Below are positions 1 to 9,924 of a stretch of DNA of 64,000 bases, in pieces (the stretch's first letter is position 1; each line of letters begins with the position of its first letter). Made by a program: the position numbers and the translations under genes. Under the pieces are notes generated by a model. It was not told where the DNA came from. It ran no database searches and saw nothing but the letters and a program-made list of their open reading frames with translations. The stretch comes from Streptomyces sp. MMG1121 (GTDB lineage: Bacteria; Actinomycetota; Actinomycetes; Streptomycetales; Streptomycetaceae): positions 1 to 64,000 of the forward strand of contig NZ_LGDV01000198.1 of the NCBI RefSeq assembly GCF_001280015.1, written 5' to 3'.

Positions 1-909
1 CCCCCCCCCCCCCCAGGCCTCCCCCCGCCCCGCCTTCGCCGGCCCCTGATCGGACACGAGCGTCTCCGGGAAGCGGGCGATGACCGCGTCCCCGGCCGGA
101 CCGACGTACCGTACGGCCCCCGCCCCGCCCCGCAGCGCCCCGGACACGGCGAGCACGGCCGCCCCCGGATAGCGCGCGGACCCGGCCGCGATCCCGACGA
201 CGCCCCGCCGGTACTTGTCGCTCTCCGCGCCCGGCACGGGCAGCAGCCGCGCCACATCGGCGTGCTGCAAGGCCTCCAGCTCGCCCTCGCCCGGCGGTTC
301 CAGCCCGATGTCGACCAGCCGTACGACACCTGCGTACTCCCGCGCCGGATCGACCAGCAGTCCGGGCTTGTACGCGCCGAAGGTCACGGTGAGGTCGGCC
401 CGGACCGCGGCCCCCCGCACCTCCCCGGTGCCGGCCTCGACCCCGCTGGGCAGATCCACCGCCACCACGGCGGCCCGCGCGCGCCCGGCGGCATCGGCCA
501 GGGCCGCCGCCTCGGGCCGCAGCCCGCCCCTGCCGCCGATCCCGACGATCCCGTCCACGACGAGGTCGGCCCGCTCGATCGCCTCCTCGACGGCGGCGCG
601 GGCCACGACACCGCCCGCCCGGCGCAGCGCCGCCAGCCCACCGGCGTGCGCGCGCTCGGGCGCGAGCAGGACGGCCGTCACGCCGGCCCCGCGCCGGGCC
701 AGCCGCGCCCCCGCGTACAGGGCGTCCCCGCCGTTGTCCCCGCTGCCGACGAGCAGCACCACCCGGCTGCCGTACACCCGCCCGAGCAGCTCCGCACAGG
801 CAGCGGCCAGCCCCGCGGCGGCCCGCTGCATCAGCGCGCCCTCCGGCAGCCGCGCCATGAGGGCCCGTTCGGCCGCCCTTACCGTCTCCACGCTGTACGC
901 AGTACGCAT
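1..909 (-). CDS. nnr: Bifunctional NAD(P)H-hydrate epimerase / ADP-dependent dehydratase, 3' part missing
   Basis: Repairs hydrated NADH and NADPH: the N-terminal YjeF_N-type domain epimerises NAD(P)HX and the C-terminal kinase-like domain dehydrates it with ADP. The ATG at 907-909 gives MRTAYSVETVRAAE, followed by the GSGDNGGDALYAG loop (about residues 50-60), DGIVGIGGRGGL and VDLPSGVEAGTG, all typical of the epimerase domain. The dehydratase domain begins near residue 220 (SDKYRRGVVGIAAGS) and runs off the window. The last about 12 codons are abnormal: ...AKAGRGEAWGGGG where the family has roughly AGRVQAWVVGPG, and the window opens with 14 C. I read this as damaged sequence at a contig or read end. 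acpS lies 46 nt upstream on the same strand. Confidence 0.85.
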   Translation of the reverse strand, partial: MRTAYSVETVRAAERALMARLPEGALMQRAAAGLAAACAELLGRVYGSRVVLLVGSGDNGGDALYAGARLARRGAGVTAVLLAPERAHAGGLAALRRAGGVVARAAVEEAIERADLVVDGIVGIGGRGGLRPEAAALADAAGRARAAVVAVDLPSGVEAGTGEVRGAAVRADLTVTFGAYKPGLLVDPAREYAGVVRLVDIGLEPPGEGELEALQHADVARLLPVPGAESDKYRRGVVGIAAGSARYPGAAVLAVSGALRGGAGAVRYVGPAGDAVIARFPETLVSDQGPAKAGRGEAWGGGG

Positions 910-955
910 GGCACCGAGTCTGCCCCGCAACCCCCGCCCGTTACACCCGGACCGC

Positions 956-1327
956 TCACCCCTCGGCGACCACCACCGCCGAGGCGACACCGGCGTCGTG
1001 ACTCAACGACACGTGCCAGGACCGCACGCCCAGTTCCGCGGCCCGCTCGGCCACGGTCCCACGCACCCGCAACCGGGGCTGCCCGCTGTCCTCGACGTAC
1101 ACCTCGGCGTCGGTCCAGTGCAGCCCGGGCGGCGCCCCCAGGGCCTTCGCCAGCGCCTCCTTGGCCGCGAACCGGGCCGCGAGCGAGGCGATCCCGCGCC
1201 GCTCCCCGCTGGGCAGCAGCAGCTCCGCCGCCACGAACAGCCGGTCGGCCAGCCCGGGCGTACGCTCCAGCGACGCCCGGAACCGGTCGATCTCGGCGAC
1301 ATCGATCCCCACTCCGATGATGCTCAT
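956..1327 (-). CDS. acpS: Holo-[acyl-carrier-protein] synthase
   Basis: Transfers the 4'-phosphopantetheine arm of CoA to the conserved serine of acyl carrier proteins, activating fatty acid synthesis and possibly polyketide carriers. The 123-residue product starts [25 protein letters not shown] carries the metal-binding Asp, and [12 protein letters not shown] is the second signature with its Glu and Lys. A longer reading frame exists upstream but family length and the immediate IGVGID start favour ATG at 1325-1327. It is followed by nnr on the same strand, a common actinobacterial pairing, and diverges from an SDR gene 85 bp away. Confidence 0.93.
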   Translation of the reverse strand: MSIIGVGIDVAEIDRFRASLERTPGLADRLFVAAELLLPSGERRGIASLAARFAAKEALAKALGAPPGLHWTDAEVYVEDSGQPRLRVRGTVAERAAELGVRSWHVSLSHDAGVASAVVVAEG

Positions 1328-1412
1328 GCCGGGCAGCCTACGGTCGCCCGGCGGGACCGCGTCCCTCGTTCGCCCCTGTGCCGCCGGTCGCGTGCCGTCT
1401 ACGCTCCGGCCC

Positions 1413-2192
1413 ATGACATCCCAGACCTATCTCCGCGACCTGTTCTCGCTGGACGACCGCACCGCCCTGGTGACCGGAGGCAGTTCCGGCATCGGCCGGG
1501 CCATCGCCGGGGCGCTGGCGCGGGCCGGCGCCCGGGTGGTGGTCGTGGCCCGGCGGAAGGAACAACTCACCGACACGGTCGACGAGTTGAGAGCCGCCGG
1601 CGGGCGGGCGGCCTGGGTCGCCGGCGATCTGGGCAGCCGGGACGGGGTGCGTGCGGCGGCCGAGGAGGCGGCCGAGGTCTTCGGGGAGCCCGACATCCTC
1701 GTCAACTCCGCCGGAATCAACCTCAGGCCGCCGATGAGCGAACTGGGCGAGGACGTGTGGGACGCCACCCTGGCCGTGAACCTGGAGGCGCCCTTCCTGC
1801 TGGGGCGGCGGTTCGGGCCCGGCATGGCCGAGCGGGGCTTCGGCCGGATCATCCACGTCACCTCGCAGCAGGCCCACCGCGCCTTCGTGCAGAGCGGTGC
1901 CTACGGCGTCTCCAAGGGCGGGCTGGAGTCGCTGGCCCGCTCGCAGGCGGAGGCCTGGTCGCCGTACGGCGTCACCGTCAACACGCTGGTGCCGGGCTTC
2001 GTGATGACGCCGTTGAACGAGCGGCTGGCCGTCGACCCCGAGAAGGTGGCGGCGCTGGCCGCGCGCACGATGACCGGCCGCAACGGTCTCGCCGAGGACT
2101 TCGAGGGCGCGGCCGTGTTCCTCGCGAGCCGCGCCTCCGCCTACGTCACCGGCCACTCGCTCTTCGTGGACGGCGGCCTGTCGGTGCACTGA
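1413..2192 (+). CDS. Short-chain dehydrogenase/reductase
   Basis: A 259-residue classical SDR, probably a cytoplasmic NAD(P)-dependent oxidoreductase resembling gluconate 5-dehydrogenase or 3-oxoacyl-ACP reductase. Visible elements are the TGGSSGIG cofactor loop (residues 21-28), NSAG (98-101), the catalytic Ser151 in HVTSQQ, and YGVSK with Tyr164 and Lys168, then VPGFVMTP and a C-terminal GHSLFVDGG. All catalytic residues are present. The ATG at 1413 is chosen because it directly precedes the domain; the frame is open further upstream over acpS. The substrate cannot be told from sequence. It converges on glmS with 11 nt between the stops. Confidence 0.88.
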   Translation: MTSQTYLRDLFSLDDRTALVTGGSSGIGRAIAGALARAGARVVVVARRKEQLTDTVDELRAAGGRAAWVAGDLGSRDGVRAAAEEAAEVFGEPDILVNSAGINLRPPMSELGEDVWDATLAVNLEAPFLLGRRFGPGMAERGFGRIIHVTSQQAHRAFVQSGAYGVSKGGLESLARSQAEAWSPYGVTVNTLVPGFVMTPLNERLAVDPEKVAALAARTMTGRNGLAEDFEGAAVFLASRASAYVTGHSLFVDGGLSVH

Positions 2193-2203
2193 GCCGCGGG
2201 GGC

Positions 2204-4051
2204 TCACTCCACCGTGACCGACTTGGCCAGGTTGCGCGGCTGGTCCACCTCGTTGCCCCGCGCGGTGGCCAGCTCGCACGCGAAGACCTGGAGGGGGACG
2301 GTGGCGACCAGGGGCTGGAGCAGGGTCGGGGTGGCCGGGATACGGATCAGGTGGTCGGCGTAGGGGACCACCGTCTCGTCGCCCTCCTCCGCGATCACGA
2401 TCGTGCGCGCCCCGCGGGCCCGGATCTCCTGGATGTTGGAGACGATCTTGTCGTGCAGGACCGAGCGGCCGCGCGGGGAGGGTACGACCACGACCACCGG
2501 CACGTCCTCCTCGATCAGCGCGATCGGCCCGTGCTTCAGCTCGCCCGCGGCGAAGCCCTCGGCGTGCATGTAGGCGAGTTCCTTGAGCTTGAGCGCGCCT
2601 TCGAGGGCGACCGGGTAGCCCACGTGCCGGCCGAGGAAGAGCACCGTGTCCTTCGACGCCAGCGTCCGCGCGAGCGCCCGCACCGGCTCCATGGTCTCCA
2701 GGACCCGCTCGACCTCCACCGAGATCCGGGAGAGGTCCTTGATGACGGCCTGGATCTCGTCGCCCCACTTGGTGCCGCGCACCTGGCCCAGATACAGCGC
2801 CACCAGGTAGCAGGCCACCAGCTGGGTCAGGAACGCCTTGGTGGAGGCGACGGCGACCTCGGGGCCGGCGTGCGTGTACAGCACCGCGTCCGACTCGCGC
2901 GGGATGGTCGAGCCGTTGGTGTTGCAGATGGCCAGCACCTTGGAGCCCTGCTCACGGGCGTGCCTGAGCGCCATCAGGGTGTCCATGGTCTCGCCGGACT
3001 GGGAGATGGCGATCACCAGGGAGCGGCCGTCCAGGATCGGGTCCCGGTAGCGGAACTCGCTGGCCAGCTCCACCTCGCACGGGATGCGCGTCCAGTGCTC
3101 GATGGCGTACTTGGCGATCAGCCCGGCGTGGAAGGCCGTACCGCAGGCGACGATGACGACCTTGTCGATCTCGCGCAGCTCGGAGGGCGAGATCCGTACC
3201 TCGTCCAACGTCAGCGAGCCCGACGGATCGATCCGGCCGAGCAGTGTGTCGGCGACCGCCTTGGGCTGCTCGGCGATCTCCTTGAGCATGAAGTAGTCGT
3301 AGCCGCCCTTCTCGGCGGCGGAGGCGTCCCAGTCCACGTGGTAGCTGCGGACCTCGGCCGGGCTGCCGTCGAAGCCCGTCACCGTCACGCCGTCGCGGCG
3401 CAGTTCCACCACCTGGTCCTGCCCCAGCTCGATCGCGGAGCGCGTGTGCGCGATGAACGCGGCGACGTCGGAGGCCAGGAACGCCTCGCCCTCGCCGACG
3501 CCCACGACCAGCGGCGAGTTGCGGCGCGCGCCCACGACCACGTCCGGCGCGTCGGCGTGCACCGCGACCAGCGTGAACGCTCCCTCCAGCCGCCGGCACA
3601 CCAGCCGCATGGCCTCCGCCAGGTCGGCGGTCGCCGAGAACTCCTCGGCGAGCAGATGGGCGACCACCTCGGTGTCCGTCTCGGACGTCAGCTCGTGGCC
3701 CCGCTCGGCCAGTTCGCCGCGCAGGAGCGCGAAGTTCTCGATGATGCCGTTGTGAACGACGGCGACCCGGCCCGCGTTGTCGAGGTGGGGATGGGCGTTG
3801 CCGTCGGTGGGGCCGCCGTGTGTGGCCCACCGGGTGTGGCCGATGCCGGTCGCGCCCGCCGGCAACGGCCGTTCGAGCAGCTCCTTCTCCAGGTTGACCA
3901 GCTTCCCGGCCCGCTTCGCCGCGGCCAGCCCGCCGTCCGCCGGCACGGCGACTCCGGCCGAGTCGTACCCCCGGTACTCCAGCCGCTTCAGCCCGGCCAT
4001 CACGACATCGAGCGCCGACTGCGACCCTACGTATCCCACGATTCCGCACAT
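2204..4051 (-). CDS. glmS: Glutamine--fructose-6-phosphate aminotransferase (isomerizing)
   Basis: Makes glucosamine 6-phosphate from fructose 6-phosphate and glutamine, the first step to UDP-GlcNAc and peptidoglycan. The product is 615 residues. MCGIVGYVG puts the nucleophilic Cys right after the initiator Met, which fixes the start at 4051 although the frame stays open upstream. The class II glutaminase domain covers about 1-220 (HTRWATHGGPT, HNGIIENF); two SIS isomerase domains follow (SQSGETMDT, STKAF, EGALKLKELAY), ending in the conserved AKSVTVE tail. No strong Shine-Dalgarno sequence precedes the start. glmM, the next pathway enzyme, lies nearby beyond coaA. Confidence 0.96.
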   Translation of the reverse strand: MCGIVGYVGSQSALDVVMAGLKRLEYRGYDSAGVAVPADGGLAAAKRAGKLVNLEKELLERPLPAGATGIGHTRWATHGGPTDGNAHPHLDNAGRVAVVHNGIIENFALLRGELAERGHELTSETDTEVVAHLLAEEFSATADLAEAMRLVCRRLEGAFTLVAVHADAPDVVVGARRNSPLVVGVGEGEAFLASDVAAFIAHTRSAIELGQDQVVELRRDGVTVTGFDGSPAEVRSYHVDWDASAAEKGGYDYFMLKEIAEQPKAVADTLLGRIDPSGSLTLDEVRISPSELREIDKVVIVACGTAFHAGLIAKYAIEHWTRIPCEVELASEFRYRDPILDGRSLVIAISQSGETMDTLMALRHAREQGSKVLAICNTNGSTIPRESDAVLYTHAGPEVAVASTKAFLTQLVACYLVALYLGQVRGTKWGDEIQAVIKDLSRISVEVERVLETMEPVRALARTLASKDTVLFLGRHVGYPVALEGALKLKELAYMHAEGFAAGELKHGPIALIEEDVPVVVVVPSPRGRSVLHDKIVSNIQEIRARGARTIVIAEEGDETVVPYADHLIRIPATPTLLQPLVATVPLQVFACELATARGNEVDQPRNLAKSVTVE

Positions 4052-4249
4052 GCGCCGCAGCCTACGACCCCGGAACGGCCCGATCAGGCCTCCGCCTGCC
4101 CGAAATCGGAATTTCCCACCGTCGTACGAACCTCTTCTTGCGCTCGAACCGCTCCGCACGCTCGAACGCCCCTCGACACCCGGTCGGCCGGACCGGGCGC
4201 GTGACGGACCCCACCCGCCACCGAGTTCAAACTCCGTTAACAATGGAAT

Positions 4250-5239
4250 GTGATCTCACCGGTCTCCTCGATGCCCCGGAGCGCCCACCGGCACAGGCCG
4301 GAGGCGACTCCCTACGTCGATCTCACCCGCGCCGAGTGGAGCGCGCTGCGCGAGAAGACGCCGCTGCCGCTCACCGCCGAGGAGGTGGAGAAGCTGCGCG
4401 GTCTGGGCGATGTCATCGACCTGGACGAGGTGCGGGACGTCTACCTCCCGCTCTCCCGGCTCCTCAACCTCTACGTCGGCGCCACGGACGGACTCAGAGG
4501 GGCGCTGAACACGTTCCTCGGCGAAAAGGGCTCCCAGTCGGGCACCCCGTTCGTCATAGGTGTCGCCGGCTCCGTGGCCTGCGGCAAGTCCACCGTCTCC
4601 CGCCTGCTGCAGGCCCTGCTCTCACGCTGGCCCGAACACCCGCGCGTGGAGCTGGTCACGACGGACGGCTTCCTGCTGCCCACCCGGGAGCTGGAGGCCC
4701 GCGGCCTGATGTCGCGGAAGGGATTCCCCGAGTCCTACGACCGCCGGGCCCTGACCCGTTTCGTCGCCGACATCAAGGCCGGCAAGGACGAGGTGACGGC
4801 GCCCGTCTACTCCCACCTGATCTACGACATCCTCCCGGACCAGCGCCTGACCGTCCGCCGCCCGGACATCCTGATCGTCGAGGGCCTGAACGTCCTCCAG
4901 CCCGCCCTGCCCGGCAAGGACGGCCGCACCCGGGTCGGCCTCGCGGACTACTTCGACTTCAGCGTGTACGTCGACGCGAGCGCCGAGGACATCGAGCGCT
5001 GGTACCTCAACCGCTTCAAGAAGCTGCGCCAGACGGCGTTCCAGAACCCGTCGTCGTACTTCCGCAAGTACACCCAGGTCTCCGAGGAGGAGGCCCTCGA
5101 CTACGCCCGCACCCTCTGGCGGACGATCAACAAGCCCAACCTGGTCGAGAACATCGCCCCCACCCGCGGCCGGGCCGCCCTGGTGGTCCGCAAGGGCCCC
5201 GACCACAAGGTGCAGCGACTGAGGCTGCGCAAGCTGTAG
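4250..5239 (+). CDS. coaA: Pantothenate kinase, type I
   Basis: Phosphorylates pantothenate with ATP, the committed step of CoA synthesis. The 329-residue product has the type I signatures [11 protein letters not shown], the P-loop [12 protein letters not shown] (residues about 105-115), [17 protein letters not shown] and EGLNVLQ. Most actinobacterial CoaA proteins have Val where this one has Cys111, just before the P-loop Gly-Lys113; the essential Lys and Ser are kept. The start is the GTG at 4250; an overlapping ATG at 4248 is followed at once by a stop in its frame. It diverges from glmS and converges on glmM. Confidence 0.95.
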   Translation: MISPVSSMPRSAHRHRPEATPYVDLTRAEWSALREKTPLPLTAEEVEKLRGLGDVIDLDEVRDVYLPLSRLLNLYVGATDGLRGALNTFLGEKGSQSGTPFVIGVAGSVACGKSTVSRLLQALLSRWPEHPRVELVTTDGFLLPTRELEARGLMSRKGFPESYDRRALTRFVADIKAGKDEVTAPVYSHLIYDILPDQRLTVRRPDILIVEGLNVLQPALPGKDGRTRVGLADYFDFSVYVDASAEDIERWYLNRFKKLRQTAFQNPSSYFRKYTQVSEEEALDYARTLWRTINKPNLVENIAPTRGRAALVVRKGPDHKVQRLRLRKL

Positions 5240-5248
5240 TTGACCGGA

Positions 5249-5299
5249 AGGGGTGCGGGGAACCGTGCGACGAGCCACGCCGCGCGGTTCCCGGCACCC
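5249..5299. terminator. Bidirectional hairpin between coaA and glmM
   Basis: The 16-nt arms at 5249-5264 and 5284-5299 (ggggtgcggggaaccg against cggttcccggcacccc) pair with one mismatch around a 19-nt loop. It lies just after the coaA stop and just before the glmM stop, as expected for a shared terminator of convergent genes. Confidence 0.75.
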
Positions 5300-5311
5300 C
5301 CTGCCCGAACA

Positions 5312-6670
5312 TCAGCCCAATGCCGACTTCACCGCATCGGCGAGCCGCCCGGCGACAGACCGAGCCTGATCGATGTCCGCGGCCTCCACCATCACCCGCA
5401 CCAACGGCTCGGTACCGGAAGGCCGCAACAACACCCGCCCGGTCGCCCCGAGTTCCCGCTCGGCCTCGGCAACGGCAGCGGCAAGGTCGGCAGACGTACC
5501 CACACGCGACTTGTCCACGTCCGGGACGTTGATCAGCACCTGCGGCAGCCGCTCCATGACAGACGCCAGCTCCCGCAGCGTACGACCGCTCTGGGCGACC
5601 CGCGCCGCCAGCAGCAGCCCGGTCAGCGTGCCGTCACCGGTGGTGGCGTGGTCGAGGATGATCACGTGCCCGGACTGCTCGCCGCCCAGGGCGTACCCGT
5701 GCTCCTTCATCTCCTCCAGCACGTACCGGTCGCCCACGGCGGTCTGCACGAGCCGGATCCCGGCCCGCTCCATGGCCAGTTTGAAGCCGAGGTTGGACAT
5801 GACCGTCGCCACGACCGTGTCGGACCGCAGAGCGGAACGCTCCCGCAGGTCCAGCGCGAGCACGGCGAGGATCTGGTCGCCGTCGACCTCCTCGCCGGTG
5901 TGGTCCACGGCCAGGCAGCGGTCGGCGTCGCCGTCGTGGGCGATGCCGAAGTCGGCGCGGTGCTCCAGGACGGCGGCCTTCAGCTGGCCCAGGTGGGTCG
6001 AGCCGCAGCCGTCGTTGATGTTGAGCCCGTCGGGCTCGGCACCGATGGTGACGACCTCGGCGCCCGCCCGGGAGAACGCCTCCGGCGAGACCCCCGAGGC
6101 CGCGCCGTGCGCTTCGTCCAGGACGATCTTCAGCCCGTCGAGCCGGTTCGGCAGCGCGCCGAGAAGGTGGCTGACGTACTGCTCGAAGCCCTCCTCGTAC
6201 GACCGCACGCGCCCGACGCCCGCGCCGGTGGGCCGCTGCCAGGGCTCGCCGTGCCGGTGGGACTCGTACACCGCCTCGATGCGGTCCTCCAGCTCGTCGG
6301 CGAGCTTGTGGCCGCCGCGGGCGAAGAACTTGACGCCGTTGTCCGGCATGGCGTTGTGGCTGGCGGAGAGCATCACGCCGAGATCGGCGCCGAGCGCGCC
6401 GGTCAGATACGCCACCGCGGGGGTCGGCAGGACGCCGACGGTCAGGACGTCCACGCCGGCGCTCGCGAGGCCCGCGACCACGGCCGCCTCCAGGAACTCA
6501 CCGGACGCGCGCGGATCCCGCCCGACCACCGCCTTCGGCCGGTGGCCCGCGAAAGTGCCCGCCTCTGCCAGCACGTGCGCCGCGGCCACGGAGAGGCCGA
6601 GCGCCATCTCGGCGGTCAGATCCGCGTTGGCGACACCGCGCACACCGTCCGTGCCGAAGAGTCGTCCCAC
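5312..6670 (-). CDS. glmM: Phosphoglucosamine mutase
   Basis: Interconverts glucosamine 6-phosphate and glucosamine 1-phosphate for UDP-GlcNAc synthesis. The 452-residue product starts [12 protein letters not shown]. The phosphoserine loop is MLSASHN with catalytic Ser104; the metal loop DGDADR, the sugar loop GGEQSGH and the phosphate loop RPSGTEP near the C-terminus are all present. The GTG start at 6668-6670 has an excellent AGGAGG seven nt upstream. A -10-like TATAAC lies at 6731-6736 on the minus strand without a clear -35. It sits downstream of rplM-rpsI but is separated from them by a terminator. Confidence 0.96.
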   Translation of the reverse strand: MGRLFGTDGVRGVANADLTAEMALGLSVAAAHVLAEAGTFAGHRPKAVVGRDPRASGEFLEAAVVAGLASAGVDVLTVGVLPTPAVAYLTGALGADLGVMLSASHNAMPDNGVKFFARGGHKLADELEDRIEAVYESHRHGEPWQRPTGAGVGRVRSYEEGFEQYVSHLLGALPNRLDGLKIVLDEAHGAASGVSPEAFSRAGAEVVTIGAEPDGLNINDGCGSTHLGQLKAAVLEHRADFGIAHDGDADRCLAVDHTGEEVDGDQILAVLALDLRERSALRSDTVVATVMSNLGFKLAMERAGIRLVQTAVGDRYVLEEMKEHGYALGGEQSGHVIILDHATTGDGTLTGLLLAARVAQSGRTLRELASVMERLPQVLINVPDVDKSRVGTSADLAAAVAEAERELGATGRVLLRPSGTEPLVRVMVEAADIDQARSVAGRLADAVKSALG

Positions 6671-6755
6671 TTGTCCTCCTGAGGAAACATGCGATCACAC
6701 AAGCCGCTGAGCGGCTGAGCGTCTTGTGTCGTTATACGCCCTTGGCTGGGATAAA

Positions 6756-6798
6756 CGAACGCCCCGACGGCACATGTGGCGTGCCGCCGGGGCGTTCG
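6756..6798 (-). terminator. Terminator after rpsI
   Basis: The 18-nt arms at 6756-6773 and 6781-6798 (cgaacgccccgacggcac / gtgccgccggggcgttcg) pair with one mismatch around a 7-nt loop. It lies 23 nt beyond the rpsI stop and before the glmM promoter region. Confidence 0.8.
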
Positions 6799-6821
6799 GA
6801 GTACGAGCAGGCAGCTGCTGT

Positions 6822-7334
6822 TTAGCGCTTGCTGTACTGCGGGGCCTTGCGGGCCTTCTTCAGACCGGCCTTCTTGCGCTCGACCGCACGGTCGTCGCGC
6901 TTGAGGAAGCCGGCCTTCTTGAGCGCGCCGCGGTTGTTGTCGACGTCCGCCTCGTTCAGCGCACGGGCGACACCGAGACGGAGCGCACCGGCCTGACCGG
7001 AGACACCGCCACCCGCGATGCGGGCGATGACGTCGTAACGGCCCTCGAGCTCGAGCACCTTGAAGGGCTCGTTGACTTCCTGCTGGTGCACCTTGTTCGG
7101 GAAGTAGTCCTCGAGGGTGCGACCGTTGATCTTCCACTTGCCGGTGCCCGGGACGATCCGGACGCGGGCGATGGCGTTCTTGCGACGACCCAGGCCGGCG
7201 GCCGGCTGGGGCTCGCCGAAGCGGGAGGCCATGGACTCCGAGGTGTACTCACCCTCGACGGGGACCTCGGACTCGGTGGTGTAGCTCTCGATGTCGATCT
7301 CTTCGATCGGCTGCTCGGCAGTGGTCTCGGCCAC
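6822..7334 (-). CDS. rpsI: Small ribosomal subunit protein uS9
   Basis: Component of the 30S head whose C-terminal tail reaches the P-site tRNA. The product is 170 residues: an acidic N-terminal extension of about 45 residues ([18 protein letters not shown]...), usual in Streptomyces, then the S9 domain from [12 protein letters not shown] through [10 protein letters not shown] to the basic end [12 protein letters not shown]. The GTG start has GAGGAG upstream. It follows rplM by 42 nt, the usual L13-S9 operon. Confidence 0.97.
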   Translation of the reverse strand: MAETTAEQPIEEIDIESYTTESEVPVEGEYTSESMASRFGEPQPAAGLGRRKNAIARVRIVPGTGKWKINGRTLEDYFPNKVHQQEVNEPFKVLELEGRYDVIARIAGGGVSGQAGALRLGVARALNEADVDNNRGALKKAGFLKRDDRAVERKKAGLKKARKAPQYSKR

Positions 7335-7376
7335 GATTCTCCTCAGATTCTCTTCAGTCTTAGGGGGTGGCCGGAC

Positions 7377-7820
7377 TTACTGCGCGACCTGGGTGATCTC
7401 GAACGGCACCGGCTGCTGCGCAGCGTGCGGGTGCACGTCACCCTTGTAGACCTTCAGCTTCGAGAGCATCTGACGGCCCAGCGTGTTCTTGGGGAGCATG
7501 CCCTTGACGGCCTTCTCGATGGCCTTCTCGGGGTTCTTGTCCAGCAGCTCGTCGTAGCGGACGGAGCGCAGACCGCCCGGGTAGCCGGAGTGGCGGTACG
7601 CCATCTTCTGGGTCCGCTTGTTGCCGGAGAGGTGCACCTTGTCGGCGTTGACGATGATGACGAAGTCACCGGTGTCGACGTGGGGCGCGTAGATCGGCTT
7701 GTGCTTGCCCCGCAGGAGGGACGCGGCGGTGGTGGCGAGACGGCCCAGGACAACGTCCTGAGCGTCGATGACGTGCCACTGGCGCGTCACATCGCCGGGC
7801 TTGGGGCTGTACGTACGCAC
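7377..7820 (-). CDS. rplM: Large ribosomal subunit protein uL13
   Basis: Early-assembling 50S protein, first gene of the L13-S9 operon. The 147-residue product carries [31 protein letters not shown], the family signature around [10 protein letters not shown], and [13 protein letters not shown]. The GTG start fits the family N-terminus [11 protein letters not shown]. About 170 nt of untranslated leader separates it from its predicted promoter. Confidence 0.97.
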   Translation of the reverse strand: MRTYSPKPGDVTRQWHVIDAQDVVLGRLATTAASLLRGKHKPIYAPHVDTGDFVIIVNADKVHLSGNKRTQKMAYRHSGYPGGLRSVRYDELLDKNPEKAIEKAVKGMLPKNTLGRQMLSKLKVYKGDVHPHAAQQPVPFEITQVAQ

Positions 7821-7996
7821 GGTTCGTAGCCTTCGCTTCGAGTGAATGGTCCTGAACAGGTCACCGAAACGATCACGACAGCCTCGACCGCACCGCGGTG
7901 ACGCAAACCGCGTGCTGATCGCTGGTCATCGGCCCGGTGGACCGGTGTAAGGGCCCGTCCCGTGAGAATGAGCAAGCCAATACACAACGAAGAAGC

Positions 7997-8026
7997 AGGT
8001 TACCTGCCAGCCCCCGGACGGGTCAA
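7997..8026 (-). promoter_or_regulatory. Predicted promoter of rplM-rpsI
   Basis: On the minus strand a -35 TTGACC (8021-8026) and a -10 TAACCT (7997-8002) are 18 nt apart, a good match to the vegetative HrdB-type promoter. The rest of 7821-8118 holds no gene. Confidence 0.55.
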
Positions 8027-8118
8027 AACGAGTCCCTTCCCCCACATGTCGACGGACAAACGCGGCATGCCGCCCGACGCGCTCCGGCACCCCACGGCCC
8101 CCGTCTAAGATGCGCCCC

Positions 8119-8994
8119 ATGAGTTACGGGCAGGGGGGACCCCAGTCTCAGTGGGATCCCTGGAAACCTAATTCCCAGCAGCCATGGACCAACGGCGGCG
8201 ACGACGGGACTCCGGACTGGGCCGCGCTCGCCGAGGCCTCCGAGACCCGGAACAAGCGCCGCAAGCTGCTGTTCATCGGCGGCGGCGCGCTGGCCACCGT
8301 CGCCGTCGGCACCGCCGTGGCCCTGGCCGTCGTGTCCGCGAACGGGGACAACCACGCCTCGGGCAACCCGACCAACCTGCCCGCCAGCGCCTCCGTGCCG
8401 AGCGGCTCGGCCACGCCGTCCTTCGCACCCACCAGCGCCCCGCCGCCGCTGGACCCGAAGGACTTCATATCCAGCTCCAAGAAGGACACCGCCCCGCTCA
8501 GCGCCGGCACCCTCTTCCCGGGCACCCAGCTGACCATGGGCGACACCGTGTACAAGAAGGGCGCCACGGCCGACACCACGAGCTGCGCCACCGCGGCCGG
8601 CGGCAAACTGCCGAAGATCCTCACCGCCAACGGCTGCACCCGGCTGATCCGCGCGACCTACACCCACGGCGGTGTCGCGGCCACCGTCGGAGTCGCCGTC
8701 TTCGACTCCCAGGCCGAGGCCACGAAGGTCAAGGCCCAGGCCGCCAAGAACGCCATGGTGCGCGCCCTGCCTGGCAAGGGCGTCAAGGACTTCTGCAACG
8801 CCGCGGTCTGTCTGACCACCACGAACGCCGTCGGCCGCTACGCCTACTTCACGACGGTCGGCTTCACCGACGGCAAGAACGTCACCGGCAAGGACACGCA
8901 GGTCTTCACCACCGGCACCAACCTGCAGGATTTCATCTTCAACCAGATCTACCGCCGGGGGCAGGCCCAGGCGTCCGCGGCGGCGAACCAGTAG
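8119..8994 (+). CDS. Hypothetical membrane-anchored protein
   Basis: Function unknown. The 291-residue product has a short Gln/Pro/Trp-rich cytoplasmic start (MSYGQGGPQSQW), a basic patch KRRK, one transmembrane helix at about 49-73, a Ser/Thr/Pro/Ala linker, then an exported domain of about 180 residues beginning FISSSKKDTAPLSAGTLFPG with four cysteines (C155, C168, C222, C227 by approximate count) that could pair outside the cell. An in-frame ATG exists nine nt upstream; neither start has a clear ribosome site. Its stop is one base from the truA stop. Positionally it corresponds to a conserved Streptomyces hypothetical beside truA. Confidence 0.75.
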   Translation: MSYGQGGPQSQWDPWKPNSQQPWTNGGDDGTPDWAALAEASETRNKRRKLLFIGGGALATVAVGTAVALAVVSANGDNHASGNPTNLPASASVPSGSATPSFAPTSAPPPLDPKDFISSSKKDTAPLSAGTLFPGTQLTMGDTVYKKGATADTTSCATAAGGKLPKILTANGCTRLIRATYTHGGVAATVGVAVFDSQAEATKVKAQAAKNAMVRALPGKGVKDFCNAAVCLTTTNAVGRYAYFTTVGFTDGKNVTGKDTQVFTTGTNLQDFIFNQIYRRGQAQASAAANQ

Positions 8995-8995
8995 C

Positions 8996-9850
8996 TCAGC
9001 AGCACCCCGCCGACGGAAGCGAGCGCTTGTTCCGCGCCTCCTTGTTGCGCGCGGCCAGCAGCTCGTCGGCGGGGTAGCCGACCTCCTCCAGGGTCAGCCC
9101 GTGCGGCCGTACGACATGGACGGCGGAGTCCCGCACACCCGCGGCCAGCACCTTGCCGGGCCACTCGGGCCCGCGGTGCCCGTCCCCGACGAACAGCAGC
9201 GCGCCGATCAGCGAGCGCACCATGTTGTGGCAGAAGGCGTCGGCGCGCACGGTCGCGGTGATGATCCCGTCGGACCCGCGCACGAGGCTCAGCTCCTGCA
9301 GCGTACGGATCGTGGTCGCACCCTCACGCCGCTTGCAGTAGGCGGCGAAGTCGTGCTCGCCGAGCAGCGCCCGCGCGGCCTCGTTCATGGCGTCCACGTC
9401 GAGCGGCCAGTCGTGCCACAGGACGTGGCCCCGCAGCAGGGGGTCCACTCCCCCGGGACTGTCGGTGACCCGGTACGCGTAGCGCCGCCAGATCGCCGAG
9501 AAGCGCGCGTTGAAACCCTCGGGAGCCTCCGTCAGGCTCCAGACCCGTACGTCCTTGGGCAGCCGCCCGGCGAGCCGCTTCAGCAGCTTCTCCCGGTGCT
9601 CCGCCCACAGCTCGGCCGGCAGATCCACATGGGCCACCTGCCCGCGCGCGTGCACACCCGCGTCGGTCCGCCCGGCCACGGTCAGCTCGTACGTCGTGTC
9701 CTTCGTACGCGTCACCGTCCGCAGGGCGTCCTCGATCTCCGCCTGCACGGTCCGCTTGCCGCCGGCCTGCTTGGCCCAGCCGTGGAAGTCGGCGCCGTCG
9801 TAGGACAGGTCGAGGCGGATACGGACGTGTCCGGGCTGTACTTCACTCAC
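8996..9850 (-). CDS. truA: tRNA pseudouridine(38-40) synthase
   Basis: Converts uridines 38-40 of the tRNA anticodon arm to pseudouridine. The 284-residue product shows [17 protein letters not shown] and [16 protein letters not shown] with catalytic Asp63, then RYAYR and [14 protein letters not shown]. The GTG start has AGAGGA upstream. It lies downstream of rplQ, separated by a terminator, as in other Streptomyces. Confidence 0.96.
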   Translation of the reverse strand: MSEVQPGHVRIRLDLSYDGADFHGWAKQAGGKRTVQAEIEDALRTVTRTKDTTYELTVAGRTDAGVHARGQVAHVDLPAELWAEHREKLLKRLAGRLPKDVRVWSLTEAPEGFNARFSAIWRRYAYRVTDSPGGVDPLLRGHVLWHDWPLDVDAMNEAARALLGEHDFAAYCKRREGATTIRTLQELSLVRGSDGIITATVRADAFCHNMVRSLIGALLFVGDGHRGPEWPGKVLAAGVRDSAVHVVRPHGLTLEEVGYPADELLAARNKEARNKRSLPSAGCC

Positions 9851-9872
9851 TCCTGGATCCTCTCAGGTACGC

Positions 9873-9907
9873 AAAAGCGGGCCCGCCCGGTGAAGGGCGG
9901 ACCCGCT
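9873..9907 (-). terminator. Terminator after rplQ
   Basis: Arms agcgggcccgccc (9876-9888) and gggcggacccgct (9895-9907) pair with one mismatch over a 6-nt loop. On the minus strand the stem is followed by TTTTGC, so it ends the alpha operon before truA. Confidence 0.8.
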
Positions 9908-9924
9908 CAGCTCAAGGCAGAGCC

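Noticed and set aside
215..4204. Open frame of 1329 codons on the plus strand
   Set aside because: Runs antisense to nnr, acpS and glmS and out of frame with the SDR; low-complexity product.
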